Below, in pieces: positions 52,006-60,636 of a stretch of 64,000 nt of DNA (its first letter is position 1; every line of letters starts with the position of its first letter). The position numbers were made by a program, and so were the translations under genes. A model generated the notes under the pieces. The model worked only from the letters and a program-made list of their open reading frames with translations, was not told the DNA's origin and searched no databases. The DNA is from Actinophytocola sp036555685 (GTDB lineage: Bacteria; Actinomycetota; Actinomycetes; Mycobacteriales; Pseudonocardiaceae), in contig NZ_DATBKY010000232.1 of the NCBI RefSeq assembly GCF_036555685.1, positions 1 through 64,000 on the forward strand. Reading direction: 5' to 3'.

Positions 52006-53077
52006 CGGCACGTTGCGCCGGCTCGTGGACGAGCCGGCCGGTGTCGCCGACGCCGATCGCCGGCACGTCGCGGGCTGCCCGGTGTGCCTGGCCGGGCTCG
52101 CAGCCGCCCAGGAGGACGCGGCGGCGGCCGCCGCCGCACTGGCCGTACCGTCCGATGTGGACGTCGACGCCGGGTGGCGCCGCCTGTCCGGCGCGATCTC
52201 GGCCGAGGGACGCTCGCGGGCGACCGCGGCCGCCCCCGGCCGCCGGTGGCGCGGCAGGCTGCGCAGCCCGGTGCTCGCCGCCGTCGGTGCCGTCCTCCTG
52301 CTCACCGGCGCCGGGGTGGCGGCCGCCGCGGACTGGCTGCAGATCTTCCGGGCCGAGCAGATCGCGCCGGTCACCGCGCCCGAGAGGGACCTGGTCCGGC
52401 TGCCCGAGCTGGCCGACATCGGCGACGTCGAGCTGACCGAACCGATCGACATCCACCCGGTCGCCGACGCGGACGTGGCGAAGCAGGCCAGCGGTCTCGC
52501 CGCGCCCCTGGTGCGCGAGCTGCCCCGCGGCGTCACCGGCGATCCCACCTACTACGTCGGCAAGCGGGCCAGCGCGGTCTTCACCTTCTCCGCCGAGAAG
52601 ACGGCGCGCACCCTCGAGGCGGCAGGCGAGACGCTGCCGCCGCCGCCCCCTGGCCTCGACGGCAGCCGGTTCCGGTTCGTCGCCGGCCCCGGGCTCGCCG
52701 CGGTGTGGCCGGAGGCGCGAGGCGTGCCGGCGCTGCTCGTGGCCCGCGCGGTCGCGCCCACCGCATACTCGTCCGGCATCCCGTTAAAGACCGCCCGCGA
52801 CTACCTGCTGTCGCTGCCCGGCCTGCCCGAGAACGTCGTGCAGCAGCTGCGGGGCCTCTCCGCCGACGGGCCGACGCTGCCCCTGTTCATGGCGACCGAA
52901 GAGCTGCAGAGCTCGACCGCGGACGTCGGCGGCGTGCCGGCCACCGTGTTCACCTCGCGGTCCAGCACGATGTCCTGCGTGGTCTGGGTGAAGGACGGCA
53001 CGGTCAACGCGGTCGCCGGCTCGCTGCATGCCGACGAGGTGCTGTCGGTGGCGCGCGGTCTGGGGTGGGCGCGGTGA
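51989..53077 (+). CDS. Zinc-finger anti-sigma factor, membrane-bound
   Basis: 362 residues. The N-terminal anti-sigma finger HVAGCPVC (His26, Cys30, Cys33) holds the HxxxCxxC motif. One membrane helix (about 94-113) leads to an outer region of about 240 residues that may be the sensor. It should hold the ECF sigma at the membrane until a signal. Its GTGA overlaps the ABC ATPase gene, tying it to the exporter. Confidence 0.82.
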   Translation: MRHPSDGTLRRLVDEPAGVADADRRHVAGCPVCLAGLAAAQEDAAAAAAALAVPSDVDVDAGWRRLSGAISAEGRSRATAAAPGRRWRGRLRSPVLAAVGAVLLLTGAGVAAAADWLQIFRAEQIAPVTAPERDLVRLPELADIGDVELTEPIDIHPVADADVAKQASGLAAPLVRELPRGVTGDPTYYVGKRASAVFTFSAEKTARTLEAAGETLPPPPPGLDGSRFRFVAGPGLAAVWPEARGVPALLVARAVAPTAYSSGIPLKTARDYLLSLPGLPENVVQQLRGLSADGPTLPLFMATEELQSSTADVGGVPATVFTSRSSTMSCVVWVKDGTVNAVAGSLHADEVLSVARGLGWAR

Positions 53078-54057
53078 CCGCCCGGTCGGTCGACGCCGCC
53101 CAGCAGCTGCTCGAGGGGCTGCCGCCCACCCCGGCGGTGTGGTGCTCGGGCCTGCGCAAGCGGTACCGGAAGCGCACGGCCGTCGACGACGTGTCCCTCA
53201 CCGTCGACCGCGGCGAGGTGGTGGGCCTGCTCGGACCGAACGGAGCCGGCAAGACCACCGTCATCAAGATCCTGCTCGGCCTGGTCCGGCCCGACGCGGG
53301 AGACGTGCTGCTGCTCGGCAAGCCGGCCGGCGACCCGTACGCCCGGGCCCGCGTCGGCTACCTGCCCGAGCTCTTCCGGTACCAGCCGTGGCTCACCGCC
53401 GCCGAGGTCCTGGCCCTGCACGTCCGGCTCGCGGGCGTCGCGGTGCCCGACGGGGAACAGCGCGACTGCCTGGCCCTCGTCGGCCTGGCCGACCGCGCCC
53501 GCGACCGGGTGGCCGGCTTCTCGAAGGGTATGCAGCAGCGCCTCGGGCTGGCCGTCGCACTGGTGGCCCGCCCGGAGCTCGTCGTCCTCGACGAGCCGAC
53601 GAGCGCTCTGGACCCGGTCGGCCGCGCGGACGTGCGCGACATCCTCCTGTCCCTCAAGGAGCGCGGGGTCGCCGTCCTGCTCAACTCGCACCTCATCGGC
53701 GAGGTGGAGCGCGTCTGCGACCGCGTCGTCATCCTCGACAGGGGCAAGGTCGCCGCCGCCGGCAGCCTGGCCGAGTTGCTCGGCCGGCGCGAGCTGCGGC
53801 TGCGGCTGGGCGAGGTGAGCGCCGAGGCGCAGGCGCGGCTGGCGGCCGCCGGGCAGCTGACCCGCAGCGCGGACTCGTTCACCGTCGCGCTGCCCGCCGA
53901 GACCGACTCCGACTCCGCCACCGGCGAAACCGTGCCGGACCTCGTGGCCGACCTGGTCCGACTCGGCGTACGCGTCCACGCCGTCGAGCCCGGGCGGATC
54001 AGCCTCGAGGAGCGGCTGCTGGACATCCTTCGCGGCGATTCCGGGAGTGACCGATGA
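53074..54057 (+). CDS. ABC transporter ATP-binding protein (CcmA/DrrA type)
   Basis: 327 residues. Walker A GPNGAGKTT, a signature reading FSKGMQQRL (the S-G-G replaced by S-K-G, as is common in this branch), Walker B VVLDEPTSALDP and the His in LLNSHL are visible. After about 240 there is a C-terminal extension that may regulate or dimerise. It works with the ABC-2 type permease encoded next (ATGA overlap) to export a small molecule, peptide or lipid. Confidence 0.88.
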   Translation: MTARSVDAAQQLLEGLPPTPAVWCSGLRKRYRKRTAVDDVSLTVDRGEVVGLLGPNGAGKTTVIKILLGLVRPDAGDVLLLGKPAGDPYARARVGYLPELFRYQPWLTAAEVLALHVRLAGVAVPDGEQRDCLALVGLADRARDRVAGFSKGMQQRLGLAVALVARPELVVLDEPTSALDPVGRADVRDILLSLKERGVAVLLNSHLIGEVERVCDRVVILDRGKVAAAGSLAELLGRRELRLRLGEVSAEAQARLAAAGQLTRSADSFTVALPAETDSDSATGETVPDLVADLVRLGVRVHAVEPGRISLEERLLDILRGDSGSDR

Positions 54058-54902
54058 CCGTCCGGACCGTGCGCATCGTCGCTGCCCTGACGCTGCGGGA
54101 AGCCGCTCGCCGGCGCGTGCTCCGCGCGATCGTCGTCATGACCGTCGCCCTCCTGGCGCTGTCCGCGTGGGGGTTCTCCCGGCTCGCCGCGGAGCTCGGC
54201 ACCCTCACCAGCGGCGAGGCCCGGCTCGCGTCCTCCCAGGTGCTCAACCTGGTGATGTTCGGGCTGAGCCTGATCGCCGCGCTCGGCACGGCGTTCCTCG
54301 CCGGCCCGACCCTGGCCGGCGAGATCGAGTCGGGGACCGCGCTGGCGGTCCTGGCCCGGCCGGTTCGCCGCGCCGCGGTGCTGGTGGGGAAGTGGCTCGG
54401 GCTCGCGATCTTCGGCAGCTGCTTCGTCGTCGTGGCGGGGCTGGCCCAGTTCGTGATCGTCCAGGTCACGATGGACTACTGGCCGCCGCAGCCGGTGGCC
54501 GGCCTGGCGTTGCTCGCGGCACAGACGACCGTGCTGCTCACGCTCGGCCTGCTGCTGTCCACCGTCATCTCGCCGATGGCGTCGGGCATCGTGGCCGTCG
54601 GCCTGTTCGGCGCCACGTGGATCGCCGGAGTCGTCGGTGGGGTCGGGAAGGCACTCGGCAACGAGGGCGTGGCCCGGGTCGCCACCGTCGCCCGGATCCT
54701 GCTGCCGACCGACGGGTTGTGGCAGGGGACCATGCACGCGATCCAGGACCCGGCCGTGCTTTCGTTGTTCGGCGGTGCCGCGGTGGGTTCGCCGTTCGTG
54801 AGCGAGGCCCCGCTCGCCGCCACCTACCTCGCGTGGACCGCGATCTGGGTCGCGCTCATCCTCGGGCTCGCGGCGGTGGCCTTCCAGCGCCGCGACCTCT
54901 GA
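54054..54902 (+). CDS. ABC-2 type transporter permease
   Basis: 282 residues with six or so membrane segments. The first (about 24-42) is preceded by a basic amphipathic stretch, and GPTLAGEIESGTALAVLARPVRR is the typical cytoplasmic coupling loop of ABC-2 permeases. It is the last gene of the sigma/anti-sigma/ABC operon and partners the ATPase. Confidence 0.87.
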   Translation: MTVRTVRIVAALTLREAARRRVLRAIVVMTVALLALSAWGFSRLAAELGTLTSGEARLASSQVLNLVMFGLSLIAALGTAFLAGPTLAGEIESGTALAVLARPVRRAAVLVGKWLGLAIFGSCFVVVAGLAQFVIVQVTMDYWPPQPVAGLALLAAQTTVLLTLGLLLSTVISPMASGIVAVGLFGATWIAGVVGGVGKALGNEGVARVATVARILLPTDGLWQGTMHAIQDPAVLSLFGGAAVGSPFVSEAPLAATYLAWTAIWVALILGLAAVAFQRRDL

Positions 54903-54924
54903 CCGGTCGAGCAGGCGGCCGGCG

Positions 54925-55926
54925 TCACGCCCGGTCCGGGGTGAGCGGCGGGGTCGCCATCCCGGCGCCGTTCCGCAGCCCGCCCAGCAGCTCCGCCACC
55001 GCGTCCGCGGCGCCGTGTTCCGGCTGCCAGCCGAGCTCGGTGCGCGCCCGGGTGGTGTCGAGCAGGGGCAGCCGCAGCGCCGCGTCGAACAGGTCCGGTG
55101 TCGCGGGCGTCGCGTGCAGCCGCCAGGCGGCGGCCAGCGGCGCGCGCACCGCCCAGGCCGGCAGCTTCACGACGCGCGCGCCGAGCAGCTCGGCCAGCAT
55201 GTGCGCGTCCAGCACCGGGTCAGCGGCGAGGTTGACCGGCCCGCGGATGTCTCCCAGCACGGCGAGCCGGTAGGCACGAGCCGCGTCGGCCGTGTGCAGG
55301 GCCTGCAACTTCAGGCCGGGCAGGTCCGGCACGACCGGGACGAACCGCACGAGGTTGCCGCGCACGAGCGGTCCGGCGAACAGCCGCCGCTGCTCGCTCG
55401 CCGACTCCCGCTTGAACAGGAACGCGGGCCGCATCCGCACGACGCGAATGTGCGGGTGGTCCCGCTCGTACGTGTCGAGCACCCGTTCCACATAGGACTT
55501 CTCGCGCGTGTAGGACGCGGCGGGCCACCCGTGCGTCGGCCAGTCCTCCGTGACCTTTCGGTCCTTCGGACCGGGGGAGTAGGCGCCGACCGAGGAGGCG
55601 TACACGAGCGACGAGACACCGGCCAGAGCGGCCGCGTCGAACACCCGGATGCTGCCCAGGACGTTGGTGCGCCACGTGGTCGCCGGGTCCCGGGCCGGCT
55701 GGATCATCCAGGCGAGGTGGACGACGGTGTCGGCACCGGCGAACAGCGGGACGAGATCGTCGCCGGCCACGTCCGCGGTCTCCCACACGAGCTTGTCGCA
55801 CGTCCACTCCGGACGCCGCCGCGCGACGCCGACGATCGAGCCGACCGACGGGTCGGCGGACAGCTCCCGCAGGACGCTCGTGCCGACGTTCCCGCTGGCT
55901 CCGGTGACCACGACTCGTCTGCTCAT
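54925..55926 (-). CDS. NAD-dependent epimerase/dehydratase family protein
   Basis: 333 residues. GASGNVG near the start binds NAD, SSVGAYSPGP supplies the Ser, and the catalytic YxxxK is present as YTREK. The rest follows the extended SDR fold. Its substrate may be a nucleotide sugar, but many actinobacterial relatives have no known role. A SigB-type promoter lies just upstream. It is convergent with the ABC permease gene. Confidence 0.8.
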   Translation of the reverse strand: MSRRVVVTGASGNVGTSVLRELSADPSVGSIVGVARRRPEWTCDKLVWETADVAGDDLVPLFAGADTVVHLAWMIQPARDPATTWRTNVLGSIRVFDAAALAGVSSLVYASSVGAYSPGPKDRKVTEDWPTHGWPAASYTREKSYVERVLDTYERDHPHIRVVRMRPAFLFKRESASEQRRLFAGPLVRGNLVRFVPVVPDLPGLKLQALHTADAARAYRLAVLGDIRGPVNLAADPVLDAHMLAELLGARVVKLPAWAVRAPLAAAWRLHATPATPDLFDAALRLPLLDTTRARTELGWQPEHGAADAVAELLGGLRNGAGMATPPLTPDRA

Positions 55927-55947
55927 CGCCCTACCTCCAGCGGGCGG

Positions 55948-55972
55948 CTACCCGCGATCCGCCGGCTCAACC
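55948..55972 (-). promoter_or_regulatory. SigB/SigF-type promoter of the epimerase gene
   Basis: On the minus strand GGTT (55972-55969), 15 bases, GGGTAG (55953-55948), 22 bases before the ATG at 55926. Confidence 0.5.
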
Positions 55973-56042
55973 GCCCGGCACGCCCGGGCCGCCGCGGTGA
56001 TGGAAGATGGGCTGTCGTCCGTCCACCCGAGGGGAGAGCCTC

Positions 56043-56528
56043 GTGACCCTTGTGCACCATGAGGCGCTGCTGCGCCACTTCGCCGATCTCCGCGACGGCC
56101 GGCACGGCGACGCGGTCGACCGGGAGGACAAGGAACGCCTGTACGAACAGGCGGTGCGGCTGCTCGACCCGGTGGCCCGCCGCGTGCTCGACGAGCTCAA
56201 CGCCGACCTGCTGCTCGGCGAGGGAACCGTTGCCACGAAAGGCATCCAGCGCACCGACGACGGCGGTCTCGCCGTGTCGTGGACGCTGTCCTGGCGGGAG
56301 CAGGCCGCGGCGGGCGTCGAACCCATCCGGATCCGTGCGCACTACGGCCGCGGGTTCCACCACCCGCATCTCGGCGGCGGCACGGTCGGCGAGTGGCCGT
56401 TGAACGTGTTCACCGCCGACCAGGCCGAGGCCGAGCTGCCGACGCTCCGCGCGATAGCGGCCGCCGAGCTGCACAACCTGGTCTTCCAGGCCGACTACCG
56501 GATAGTGCCGGCGACCACGACGACATGA
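56043..56528 (+). CDS. Conserved hypothetical protein
   Basis: 161 residues, starting at a GTG with AGGGGAGAG 4 bases upstream. The fold looks alpha/beta with RRVLDELNADLLLGEG, an IRIRAHYGRGFHHPHLGG block rich in His and Gly, and ELHNLVFQADYRI near the end. No family is recognised. A 7-base-pair terminator follows at once, so it is a separate unit from the HldE gene. Confidence 0.7.
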   Translation: MTLVHHEALLRHFADLRDGRHGDAVDREDKERLYEQAVRLLDPVARRVLDELNADLLLGEGTVATKGIQRTDDGGLAVSWTLSWREQAAAGVEPIRIRAHYGRGFHHPHLGGGTVGEWPLNVFTADQAEAELPTLRAIAAAELHNLVFQADYRIVPATTTT

Positions 56529-56547
56529 GGACGACGTGAGGTCGTCC
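56529..56547 (+). terminator. Terminator immediately after the hypothetical gene
   Basis: GGACGAC (56529-56535), loop GTGAG, GTCGTCC (56541-56547); perfect 7-base-pair stem starting at the base after the stop. Confidence 0.6.
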
Positions 56548-56628
56548 AGGCCGGCGCCGGGCGGGTAGGCGCGAGGCAAGCCCGCCGGCCGACGGCCCTC
56601 CTTCTTGCCGTGACACACGCCGTATCAC

Positions 56629-56652
56629 GTTTATGTGGTTCTCCCCGGGAAC
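56629..56652 (+). promoter_or_regulatory. Possible SigB/SigF-type promoter of the HldE gene
   Basis: GTTT (56629-56632), 14 bases, GGGAAC (56647-56652; one mismatch to GGGTAC), 35 bases before the GTG. Confidence 0.35.
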
Positions 56653-56687
56653 TCTCCCCTCCTGGGAGCAACATCCGGGAGGACGCC

Positions 56688-58037
56688 GTGAACCTCGTTG
56701 TCGTGGGCGACACGCTGCTGGACGTCGACCTGATCGGCACCGCGAGCAGGCTCTGCCCGGACGCCCCCGCGCCGGTCGTCGACCTCGAGCGACGCGACCA
56801 GCGAGCCGGCGGCGCGGGCCTCACCGCGGCGCTGGCCGCCACCGACGGGCTCGACGTCACCCTGGTCACCGCCGTCGCCGACGACGAGGCGGGGGAGCGG
56901 CTGCGGGCCGAGCTGACCGGGTACCAGACCGTCATCGGCCCGGCCCGCGCGGCCACGCCCGTGAAGACCCGGCTGCGCAGCGCCGGCCAGTCGCTCGCCC
57001 GCATCGACGAGGGCGGCCGCGGCGAGCCACCCGAGGCGACCGACGCGATGCTCGACGTGGTCTGCGCCGCCGGCGCGATCCTCGTCTCCGACTACGGCCG
57101 CGGCCTTGCCGCCGACGAGCGGCTGCGCAAGCTCGTGGCCCACCTCGCGCCGAATATCCCCGTCGTGTGGGACCCGCATCCGCGCGGCCCGGCGCCGGTC
57201 GAGCACGCGACGCTGGTCAGCCCGAACCTCGACGAGGCGCTGCGGTTCTGCGCCGCCGGCACCGGCCTCGCCGCGGCCACCGAGCTGCGCGAGCTCTGGT
57301 CGGCCGGCGCGGTCGCGGTGACGATGGGCGCGCAGGGCGCGGCGGTGGACGACGGCTCGGCCGCCCGCACGATCGCCGCGCCGCCCGTGCCGGTGGCCGA
57401 CCCGTGCGGGGCGGGCGACCGGTTCGCCTCCGCCGCGATCGGCGCCCTCGTCGAAGGCCGTGGCGCCGCGGACGCGGTGTGCCTCGCCGTGCACGCGGCG
57501 GCGGACTTCCTTGCCGCGGGCGGGGTCGGGAGCCTCAGCCGGCGCAACATTCGCAGCCTGCGTTCGGGCGGGACCGGCCGCGGCCGGGCGCGCCAGGTCG
57601 CCGAGGCGGTCCGGGCCCGCGGCGGCACGGTCGTCGCCACGGGCGGCTGCTTCGACCTGCTGCATGCCGGCCACGTACGCACCCTCGCCGCGGCCCGCGA
57701 GCTCGGCGACTGCCTGATCGTGTGCCTCAACTCCGACCGCTCGGTGCGCCGGCTCAAGGGCGTCGGCCGGCCGATCAACGCCGAGGCCGACCGCATCGAG
57801 GTGCTCCGCTCGCTGTCCAGTGTGGACGTGGTGGCGGTGTTCGACGAGGACACCCCGGAGGCCATCCTGAACGAGCTGCGCCCGGACGTGTGGGTCAAGG
57901 GCGGCGACTACCCGGACCCGGGCGCCCTGCCCGAGACCCGGCTGCTCCGCGTGTGGGGCGGCCGGACCGTCCTCGTGCCCGAACACCCCGGCCGCTCGTC
58001 GAGCCGCCTCGCGACGGCGCTCGAGCAGGTCGGCTAG
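56688..58037 (+). CDS. hldE: Bifunctional heptose-phosphate kinase/adenylyltransferase
   Basis: 449 residues with two fused domains. Residues 1-300 are a PfkB/ribokinase-type kinase (QRAGGAG near 38-44, catalytic GAGD at 241-244). Residues 310-449 are a nucleotidyltransferase with GCFDLLHAGH (320-329) and a late KGGDYP. This is the HldE (RfaE) layout, making ADP-glycero-manno-heptose from sedoheptulose-derived heptose-7-phosphate, with a phosphatase acting between the two steps. The GTG follows CGGGAGGACGCC. GmhA lies 2 kb downstream; no GmhB phosphatase is in the window. Confidence 0.87.
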   Translation: MNLVVVGDTLLDVDLIGTASRLCPDAPAPVVDLERRDQRAGGAGLTAALAATDGLDVTLVTAVADDEAGERLRAELTGYQTVIGPARAATPVKTRLRSAGQSLARIDEGGRGEPPEATDAMLDVVCAAGAILVSDYGRGLAADERLRKLVAHLAPNIPVVWDPHPRGPAPVEHATLVSPNLDEALRFCAAGTGLAAATELRELWSAGAVAVTMGAQGAAVDDGSAARTIAAPPVPVADPCGAGDRFASAAIGALVEGRGAADAVCLAVHAAADFLAAGGVGSLSRRNIRSLRSGGTGRGRARQVAEAVRARGGTVVATGGCFDLLHAGHVRTLAAARELGDCLIVCLNSDRSVRRLKGVGRPINAEADRIEVLRSLSSVDVVAVFDEDTPEAILNELRPDVWVKGGDYPDPGALPETRLLRVWGGRTVLVPEHPGRSSSRLATALEQVG

Positions 58038-58102
58038 CTCCGCGGTCACCTCTCGACGGGCAGCGTCCCAGGTGGTCAGGTAGAACGGTGGCCCGCGGAC
58101 CG

Positions 58103-58978
58103 TCAGGTGGCGCCGTTCAGCATGCGGATCCGCCGCTCCACGTCGTCGGGCAGCCGGTGCCGCCGTGCGAGCGCCACCGGCAGCCGCGCGAGTGCGGCCG
58201 CGGCGGCCAGGCCGGCCGGCGGGTAGCGCAGCGTGCGGACGAGCAGCTCCACACCGGCCCGGACGGCCACCGGCGCCGGCCGGCGCATCCAGGTCACCAG
58301 CGTCTCGTTGCGCAGCTGGCGCACATCGCGGCTCAGCCGGTCGTCGCGGACCAGCGACGGGTGGTGGTGCGCACGCACGCTGTCGACATAGCACAGGTGC
58401 CAGCCGAGGGCGGCGAGGTCGTAGGCCAGCAGCTCCTCCTCGCCGCCGAAGTGCAGCAGCCGGCTGAACCCGCCGGCGTCGAGGAACGCCGTGCGGCGCA
58501 CGATCGCCGAGCAGGCGAGGAAACCCAGCACGGACGGGCCGGGCAGGCCCGGGTCGTGGCCCAGCGGGCTCGCCGACATCTGTTCGGACACCGGGTCCCC
58601 GTGCTCCTCCGCCCCGACCAGCGTCCGCGCCGCGAGCAGGCCGACGCGCGGGTGCTCGTCGAGGATGCGCTCCGCCGTCGGCAAGGCGTCCGCGGCCCAC
58701 CACGAGTCGTCGTCGGCGAACGCCACGTACGGCGTGCGTGCCTGCGCCACGCCGACGTTGCGGGCGGCCGCGCCCTCGTTGCGCGGCAGGCGGATCAGCC
58801 GGATGTCGCCGAGTTGCCCGGCGGCGTCCACGGCCGCCGCGGTGGCGTCCGTGGACCCGTTGTCCACCACGACGATCGGCGGGCGCGGGCACAGCCCGGC
58901 GAGCTTGCCGAGGGTACGCAGCAGCTCCGCGCACCGGTTCCGGGTGGCGATCACGACAGTCGTCCGGGCCCCGCTCAT
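58103..58978 (-). CDS. Family 2 glycosyltransferase, soluble
   Basis: 291 residues. VVIATRNRCAELLRTL opens the GT2 fold, VVDNGSTD gives the nucleotide-binding acids, FADDDSWW is the DxD-like metal site and LHFGGEEELLAYDLA the later catalytic block. No membrane helices and no QxxRW, so it adds one sugar rather than polymerising. Its promoter region faces the UDP-xylose-synthase-like gene. The acceptor is unknown, but the locus suggests a heptose-containing glycan. Confidence 0.82.
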   Translation of the reverse strand: MSGARTTVVIATRNRCAELLRTLGKLAGLCPRPPIVVVDNGSTDATAAAVDAAGQLGDIRLIRLPRNEGAAARNVGVAQARTPYVAFADDDSWWAADALPTAERILDEHPRVGLLAARTLVGAEEHGDPVSEQMSASPLGHDPGLPGPSVLGFLACSAIVRRTAFLDAGGFSRLLHFGGEEELLAYDLAALGWHLCYVDSVRAHHHPSLVRDDRLSRDVRQLRNETLVTWMRRPAPVAVRAGVELLVRTLRYPPAGLAAAAALARLPVALARRHRLPDDVERRIRMLNGAT

Positions 58979-58987
58979 GCGCGCTGG

Positions 58988-59012
58988 CTACCCGGCGGCG
59001 GGCGGGACTAAC
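58988..59012 (-). promoter_or_regulatory. SigB/SigF-type promoter of the GT2 gene
   Basis: On the minus strand GTTA (59012-59009), 15 bases, GGGTAG (58993-58988). It ends ten bases before the ATG, so the message would have almost no leader. Confidence 0.45.
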
Positions 59013-59017
59013 GCGGC

Positions 59018-59042
59018 GTTTGCACGGGTTTCGCCGGGGTAG
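59018..59042 (+). promoter_or_regulatory. SigB/SigF-type promoter of the UDP-sugar gene
   Basis: GTTT (59018-59021), 15 bases, GGGTAG (59037-59042), about 30 bases before the ATG at 59073. It overlaps a near-perfect inverted repeat shared with the opposite promoter (58986-58997 and 59032-59044). Confidence 0.6.
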
Positions 59043-59072
59043 CCGCCCGGAACGTCGGAAGGCGGTCCGAGC

Positions 59073-60029
59073 ATGAGAAGGCACTTCGAGCGGGCGCTCG
59101 TGATCGGCGGCGCCGGGTTCATCGGCTCACACCTGTGCGAGCGCCTGCTGCAGCGGGACACGCAGGTGGTGTGCGTGGACAACTTCGTCACCGGCTCGCC
59201 CGACAACGTGGCGCACCTGGCCGGCGTGCCCGGCTTCCGCTTGGTGGAGCACGACATCACCCACCCGTTCGCGGACGGCCACGGTGCCTACGACCTCGTC
59301 GTGCACCTGGCCTCGCCGGCGTCCCCGCGGCACTACGCGCGGCTGCCGATCGAGACGCTCGACGCCGGTGCCTTCGGCACCCGGCACGCGCTGGAGCTCG
59401 CCGAGTCGCACGGCGCGCGGTTCCTGCTCGCGTCGACGAGCGAGGTGTACGGCGACCCGGCCGAGCACCCGCAGAAGGAGACGTACTGGGGTCAGGTCAA
59501 CCCGATCGGCCCGCGCAGCGTGTACGACGAGGCCAAGCGCTACGCCGAGGCGCTGACTGCCGCGTGGTGCCGCAGCCGCGACGGCGACGTCGCGATCGCG
59601 CGCATCTTCAACACGTACGGCCCGCGCATGCAGGCCGACGACGGCCGGATGATCCCGACGTTCATCCGCCAGGCACTCGCCGGCGAGCCGCTGACGATCC
59701 AGGGAGACGGCGAGCAGACCCGCTCGGTGTGCTACGTGGACGACACCGTGCGCGGGCTCCTGGCGCTCGCCGACAGCGCGATGCCGGGCCCGGTGAACAT
59801 CGGCAACCCGCAGGAGCGGCGGGTGTCCGAGATCGCCGGGCAGATCCGCGACCTCGTCGGCTCGACGTCGCCGGTCGAGTACGTCCCGGCCGCGGTCGAC
59901 GACCCGCGCCGCCGCTGCCCCGACATCTCCCTGGCTCGCGGCAGCCTGAACTGGTATCCCGAGATCGGCCTCCGCGAGGGTCTACTGAGGACGATAGCGT
60001 CCATCCGCCGGGAACCGGTTGTGCTGTAA
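59073..60029 (+). CDS. UDP-glucuronate decarboxylase (UDP-xylose synthase)-like enzyme
   Basis: 318 residues of the extended SDR type. GGAGFIG at 12-18 binds NAD. HLASPASPRHYARLPIETL (78-96) is the hallmark of UDP-xylose synthases, where it contacts the uronate. STSEVYGDP and YDEAK (Tyr151, Lys155) complete the site. Relatives turn UDP-glucuronate into UDP-xylose or make dTDP/UDP-heptose derivatives. In a heptose locus it might modify the ADP-heptose; this is not settled by sequence. GGAAGGCGG lies before the ATG. Confidence 0.8.
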   Translation: MRRHFERALVIGGAGFIGSHLCERLLQRDTQVVCVDNFVTGSPDNVAHLAGVPGFRLVEHDITHPFADGHGAYDLVVHLASPASPRHYARLPIETLDAGAFGTRHALELAESHGARFLLASTSEVYGDPAEHPQKETYWGQVNPIGPRSVYDEAKRYAEALTAAWCRSRDGDVAIARIFNTYGPRMQADDGRMIPTFIRQALAGEPLTIQGDGEQTRSVCYVDDTVRGLLALADSAMPGPVNIGNPQERRVSEIAGQIRDLVGSTSPVEYVPAAVDDPRRRCPDISLARGSLNWYPEIGLREGLLRTIASIRREPVVL

Positions 60030-60042
60030 GGGTTCGTTCACG

Positions 60043-60636
60043 CTAGGCCGAGCTGCGGACCGGCGGGGCAGCGGCCAGCGCGGCCTCGAAGGCGCGGCAG
60101 ACGACGTGCACGGCCACCAGGTGCGCCTCCTGCACGTTGGCCGTGTTGCCGGGCAGGCACACTGCCTCCTCGCACTGGGCGGCCAGGGGATTCGGCGCGG
60201 GGCCGGTCAGGGCCCACACCGACGCGCCCGCCCGCACCCCCGCCCGGGCGGCCCGCAGCAGGTTGCGGCTGCGACCGCTCGTGGACAGCAGGACGAGCAC
60301 GTCCCGCGGCCGCGCGTGCGCGGTGACCTGGCGGGCGAACACGTCGTCGTAGCCGTAGTCGTTGCCGATGGCGGTCAGGCTCGACGTGTCCGCGTGCAGC
60401 GCCAGCGCCGAGAACGGCCGCCGGTCGTCCATGAAGCGGCCGACCAGCTCGGCGGTGAGATGCTGCGCCTCCGCCGCCGAGCCGCCGTTGCCGGCCGCGA
60501 GCAGCCGGCCGCCGTCGGTGAGGCGCTCGGCCAGCGTGGCGCCCCAGCCGGTCAGCGTGCCGGCCTGCTCGCGTAGCGAGCGCAGCGTGGCGTCGAGCGC
60601 GTCGAGGTGATCGTGCACCTGGTCGGGCAGGGCCAT
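60043..60636 (-). CDS. gmhA: Sedoheptulose-7-phosphate isomerase
   Basis: 197 residues of the SIS fold. GNGGSAAEAQH at 49-59 and LLSTSGRSRN are typical of GmhA, the first enzyme of the ADP-heptose route. It makes glycero-manno-heptose-7-phosphate, the substrate for HldE encoded nearby. The ATG shares one base with the stop of the upstream glycosyltransferase gene (TGATG), so it is the last gene of a four-gene minus-strand operon, 13 bases from the convergent UDP-sugar gene. Confidence 0.87.
   Translation of the reverse strand: MALPDQVHDHLDALDATLRSLREQAGTLTGWGATLAERLTDGGRLLAAGNGGSAAEAQHLTAELVGRFMDDRRPFSALALHADTSSLTAIGNDYGYDDVFARQVTAHARPRDVLVLLSTSGRSRNLLRAARAGVRAGASVWALTGPAPNPLAAQCEEAVCLPGNTANVQEAHLVAVHVVCRAFEAALAAAPPVRSSA

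Noticed and set aside
56563..56568. GGGTAG near the end of the hypothetical gene
   Set aside because: The upstream box does not match GNNT at the right spacing and it is over 100 bases from the next start.
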